Below are positions 60,001 through 64,000 of a DNA stretch of 64,000 nt, piece after piece. Position 1 is the stretch's first letter, and every line of letters starts with the position of its first letter. The DNA is from Trichoplusia ni. Lineage: Eukaryota > Arthropoda > Insecta > Lepidoptera > Noctuidae. Location: contig NC_039498.1 in the NCBI RefSeq assembly GCF_003590095.1, positions 3,906,001 to 3,970,000 of the forward strand, written 5' to 3'. The notes beneath the pieces are model-generated. The model was not told the origin of the DNA, did not search any database, and saw only the letters and a list, made by a program, of their open reading frames with translations. A program made the translations under genes and the position numbers.

Positions 60001-61632
60001 TCTGCGATTGGTAAGATCTTTCTACACTTTGCATAGCTATTAACGAAAATAGTGAAATTTAACTGAAACAAAGTGTGCAGACAGTTTTTCCGAGCTTTGA
60101 GCTTTGGTGTTGTCTACGAGACCTATTTTTTTATTATCCGTTGCTATTATTGTCAGAATTAGGTATTTTAAAGTCGTCTTTTGATTAGCTTTTCCAGATG
60201 TCTTGTGTGTTGGAAATGTAATAATAAAATATTTTAGTAAATATTTCAACAGCTGTCTTGCAGCCCGTTGTTTTTTACCTAACCTTAATGCCCTGAAAAT
60301 CATTAAGCAGCTTTGAAAATTGTGAGCTGGTTTTCTCACGACGTTTTCCATCACCACTTTAACCTTTCATACGCCACTGTCTCTTTCACTCTAATAGTCA
60401 TAATTAATTTGTCACAAACTGAATACAAAAAGACATTGGTGCTTGTCGAGATTCAAATCATTGATTTTGGTAATTAAATGAAAACATCAAATCCCCCACT
60501 AAGGAATTTACTCCTTGTTTCGCGAGGGTTTCAAAACCATTCGAGTCAAATCCACAAAACCACTAATAGTATTTAGTAGATATTATCTTCTTTGAAGTTT
60601 CTTTATGGTGATCATTATGGTAAGCGCTAAGGTGCTACATGTCGATTCGTTTAGTTATATGCGCTTACGTAAGCTTTTACTATACAAACCAAGAAGGTTA
60701 AAACTCAAAAAAGTCATTAAATAAACTTTGAAGTCCAAAAGTAAAAATTAACTGATCTTAAAATTTCTCCGAATAGCGCAATTAACTTTGGAAAAGAATG
60801 GCAGAAAGAGTCAAAGACAATAACATTTTGAAATCGGTTAGGCCTGACGATCTTTGCGTCAATATCGACATGGCTTGTCAGGATGAGACAAAATTAAGAT
60901 ACAACAAATCCTGAGCTGGCGCAGTGTCTGAGGCGCGAGGCGACGCATTTCAGTATTAGTAATCTTTACGAATGGTACTATGAAATGTGTGTTTTTACCA
61001 CGTATTAAAATAATGGTGGCGAAACCTAGTCGTAAGTTAATAAAAGTTCTATGCTGTCCGAAGCTATTCGCTGTTGACGCTAATCCTGATGGGGGGCGTT
61101 GTTTTGAAAATATCTGCAATGTGAATTCCGCATCGAGTCTTTAATTGAATCACTAATCCTGACATCTGATGTCCAGCCCCCCTGTCTGCGACGCATTTTT
61201 CTAATTGCTAAACATGAACATGGAACGCCACTCCGCGAATGCCAGGAATGACTCTCATCTCCATAATCCGGTGCGTAAAAGGATAAGCAAATGAATGGGA
61301 CTGAATAGCAACATAGTTAATAACATCGATAGCAATAATAATATTAAGCATCCATCAACGTGGAGTCATAATGATGAGTAAATTGAGTCCAGTTGAGTAA
61401 ATTAGTTGGGGTAAACGGCACGGCTTTATCTTTTGGTAACTTAATTTACAGGTTAGAATTTTTCGCCGCGTTAGGACAATCGATACAGATGTTTGATACC
61501 AATTTTCCATTCCTTCTTCAGAAAGACAAAGCAAAGGACAACAAAGAAATCTTATAACGGTTCTGTTCGAATACGAAAAAGTCTGTAATGAGGGCTTTTT
61601 TAGCATCCAACTTCTATAAAGTCATCATCTTT
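57076..61632. other. Non-coding DNA with one GC-richer patch
   Basis: No gene identified. 58078-58225 is unusually GC-rich (gcgcgctgcatgcgcgcg palindrome at about 58097-58114), with overlapping frames that I do not trust. A 29-bp motif at 59549-59577 recurs at 62655-62683. The minus frame at 60040-60357 (105 codons) has no recognised domain. Confidence 0.45.
59549..59577 (+). repeat. 29-bp motif shared with 62655-62683
   Basis: GCGCTATTTGATACTGGGTG + GCGCTTGTG here and GCGCTATTTGACACTGGATG + GCGCTTGTG at 62655 match at 27 of 29 bases, in the same orientation and 3.1 kb apart. Flanks diverge at once on the left and soon on the right. Probably a conserved core of a dispersed element. Confidence 0.7.
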
Positions 61633-61868
61633 GACGACCTCCGTGGTCGAGTGGCGTACGCACCGGTTTCAAGGTGTCGCTAGCTCTGAGGTCCCGGGTT
61701 CGATCCCCGGTCGGGTCAATGTAAAAATTCACATTTGTACATTGTCTCGGGTCTGGGTGTTTGTGGTACCTTCGTTGTATCTGAATTCCATAACACAAGT
61801 GCTTTAGCAACTTACTTTGGGTTCAGAACAATGTATGTGATGTTGTCCGCATTGTTAAAAAAAAAATT
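61632..61868 (+). repeat. tRNA-derived SINE with poly-A tail
   Basis: A box TGGTCGAGTGG at 61644-61654 and B box GGTTCGATCCC at 61697-61707 sit in a tRNA-like head. The body reads '..gggtctgggtgtttgtggta..', '..ccataacacaagtgctttag..', '..gttcagaacaatgtatgtga..' and 'tgttgtccgcattgtt', a well-known lepidopteran SINE. It ends in an A-run (61858-61867). This is the best-preserved SINE in the window. The minus frame 61625-61810 crosses it and is spurious. Confidence 0.9.
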
Positions 61869-63699
61869 GTTAATCTTCAAAGGTTCGAAGTGCTAATAAG
61901 TTACACCTGTTACCTTCACTATTTTTGCGGAACAATTTTGTCGAACATGACAAAATTGACAAAGGTAAACAGGTTCAAAGTTTTGATCTTGTGACGTAAC
62001 AGTTGCATATACAAAATCATGACAACCCGCGTAAGTTTCATTCACTATTTATGTTTTCGGCACAAATGAAACAATTCGTATCCATTATTATACATAAAAA
62101 CTACAAAAAGGACACTGAAAAAAAATGGTCGTCATTCCTATTGTCGCGAACTGGCCGGGATCGTCGATTATCGACCGCGCAGCCGTTTGGTAGGACTCTG
62201 GCTTTTTCCAAAACTAATCAGGCCTTGTAGATAAATACGCTTGAGTTAACCGTTGTAAGAGTGAGAGAGTAAGTGCCATGCCAGTGGAAAATTATCAAGA
62301 ATTTTGGTATTAACCGTGCCGATGCTTCTTAAGACAATTAACGAGCCCCAGGTTCTGGTCAATCATGTGCAAGTCCAGTTCTTCTTACTAAGAGTCATCA
62401 CAGTTAAATAACTAACCCATTACAGAGTTTGGATTTGTTGAACCGATCTGGATATTTGTTTTAGCCGTGCCAATATTTGTTTTAATTTTTCAGTGTCTAC
62501 AGCCGCCACTTACATACAGTAAATAATAAAATGTGTAGCATACAAACCTATGAATATTATAAAGAATTTGATCTACTTTTAAGTAATTATACTCAGTGTT
62601 ATTTATGTTGTTATGGTAGACCAATGATAGGAACGAATAATTCGGTTTCAGTCTGCGCTATTTGACACTGGATGGCGCTTGTGAGCACATCCAAGTTGCT
62701 GAGTAACATAAAATGAAAGTTTAGGCCAAAATGTTAATAAAACCGTTATGTCTTTTTAAGTCGTCATCGAATATAACTTATTTTGGCACTATTAGTAGAC
62801 AATTTGAGTATCTAAATACACAATCTAAACACATATTATAAAACGATGTCACCCCAGCTGTCGGTCTCATGTCTCCTTTGTGTATTTTTAAGTAGATGAA
62901 GCAATTCAAGAGGACGGTTTTAGAAAAACACTAACAATTTTACAGGTTTCTAATATAGTGTCATTTCGATTCTAGTGTGAACTCTGGGTTAACCAGCTAA
63001 ACAAATAACTTTTCACCTTAAAATGGTCGACTAAAAATTTTAAGGCTGCTTCACCATAAATTCCATTTTTATTCTAAACCACACTTATTTCGGAAGACTT
63101 TTTTGCTAACAGTATAATAATGGTGCGCGGTTGCGAAGCCCTTTGTTGGCTCTGGGAAATCTTGGGTACGAAATAACTAATAGATTATTTATTAATTTAA
63201 TGAAATAATTAGATAAAGTTCGATATATTGTCAGCTAAATTCCTAGTACAAAACTCCTTGCAGTAAAAGCGTAAATTACACTAGCGAAGCCATATTCAAA
63301 CGAAAACTATCATAACTTGAGTATTACCGGGTGTTGAATGAGGGATTTACTGTATGGTATGTATGGAGCCTTTTCACATACATTGGATAATGACATTGAT
63401 AACAGATAATGTGTTATCACTTTGAAAAGGAGATCGGAAATTTCAGTGACTTTAAACGGAATTTGTTTCCGAATAATAAAACAGATATTTTGTAGCCTGG
63501 TATGGTTCGGGATCACCACTTTGTGTGCTAGCGGCAGGAAGATGTCACCTGTCACGTATACCTGTAGCAATTGATTTATCGCAACTATTTTCAATCGAAT
63601 AATCACACAAAATCGAAACTCCGCGTGATTTCTTACGTGGGTTCTCACGGGTCTTCGTGAATAAAGCAAAGATAATCAGCCGAAGATAGATCTCGATGG
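61869..63699. other. AT-rich non-coding DNA
   Basis: No gene supported. It includes the second copy of the 29-bp motif at 62655-62683. The minus frame at 63310-63669 (119 codons) has no domain I recognise. Confidence 0.45.
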
Positions 63700-63765
63700 C
63701 GAGCAATTAGGGAGACCTATTTCTAGCAGTAGACGAATATAGTACATAATATGATTATGATGAAA
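63700..63765 (+). repeat. Degraded RTE-like LINE 3' end
   Basis: 'gcaattagggagacctattt', 'ctagcagtagacgaatata' and an ATGATTATGATGA tail parallel the copy at 27384-27446 ('ggggagacctgtccagcagaggacgaatat'). Confidence 0.55.
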
Positions 63766-64000
63766 GATGAACAAATGGGTCGGGTTTAACACCATCAAGT
63801 GGAAGCGGACAAGGGTTGTCACACCTAAACAGGAAGCAAGCCTAGAATGTGAGAGAAGTAAGGTTGAGGTGTGCAAGATGGAATTTTAACAATGACTGAA
63901 AGAGGAAGGGAGCTTGCAGGTGTATTAAAAAGGTGAAGAATAAACGAAGGGTGTAAACAAGAGACCAAATGGCGGTGTGAAAGGGCTCGAGAGATGGGAG
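63766..64000. other. Unassigned purine-rich tail of the window
   Basis: Purine-rich sequence (many gaag/gagag words) with no recognised gene. It runs off the window edge. Confidence 0.4.

Noticed and set aside
61625..61810. 61-codon minus frame (..GDRTRDLRASDTLKPVRTPLDHGG)
   Set aside because: It is the translated antisense of a tRNA-derived SINE, a common false gene in lepidopteran annotation.

Overview
This window is eukaryotic, AT-rich, mostly non-coding DNA, very probably from a moth or butterfly (Lepidoptera). Four things point there. Several Helitron transposons carry the ends typical of Lepidoptera (5' TCTATACT, 3' hairpin then CTAG, inserted between A and T). Several tRNA-headed SINEs have the A/B boxes and tail wording of lepidopteran SINEs. 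A lepidopteran retroposon family contains a 5S-rRNA-like segment. RTE-like LINE 3' ends with TGA/ATG microsatellite tails are also present. There is no operon structure, and almost every short open frame looks like chance.

The one large gene system is an almost intact autonomous Helitron at 33113-39976. In order it holds: a 5' terminus; a GTCT microsatellite; a GC-rich core promoter with TATA box and initiator; seven 39-bp AT-rich repeats in the leader; a 1,596-codon RepHel gene; its last 146 codons in another frame; a polyadenylation signal; and a hairpin plus CTAG. The protein has an N-terminal array of 23-residue charged repeats, a Cys cluster, an HUH rolling-circle nuclease with two tyrosines, and a Pif1-like helicase. 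A small deletion near 39.2 kb breaks the frame inside the helicase. A second, decayed Helitron lies on the minus strand at 54166-57000 and still shows recognisable pieces of the same protein. Non-autonomous or partial Helitrons lie at 8415-8644, 23930-24196, 51262-51421 and possibly 40.3, 41.2 and 43.2 kb.

Other supported elements are a 371-bp TA-flanked MITE with 49-bp inverted ends (7466-7836); a short fold-back element found twice, each time with a 12-bp direct repeat (25.4 and 55.6 kb); SINEs at 42.0, 44.5, 47.5 and 61.6 kb; 5S-like retroposon fragments at 14.3, 27.0 and 57.0 kb; a perfect 27-bp-arm hairpin at 19.6 kb; and a 22-bp palindrome centred on TGACGTCA at 17.66 kb.

The best candidate host-gene piece is a minus-strand open segment at about 21079-21401. 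It ends in an excellent splice donor and lies downstream (in minus-strand order) of a CpG-rich block at 21.7-21.96 kb that could be a promoter. I could not identify the protein. The rest reads as intergenic or intronic sequence.
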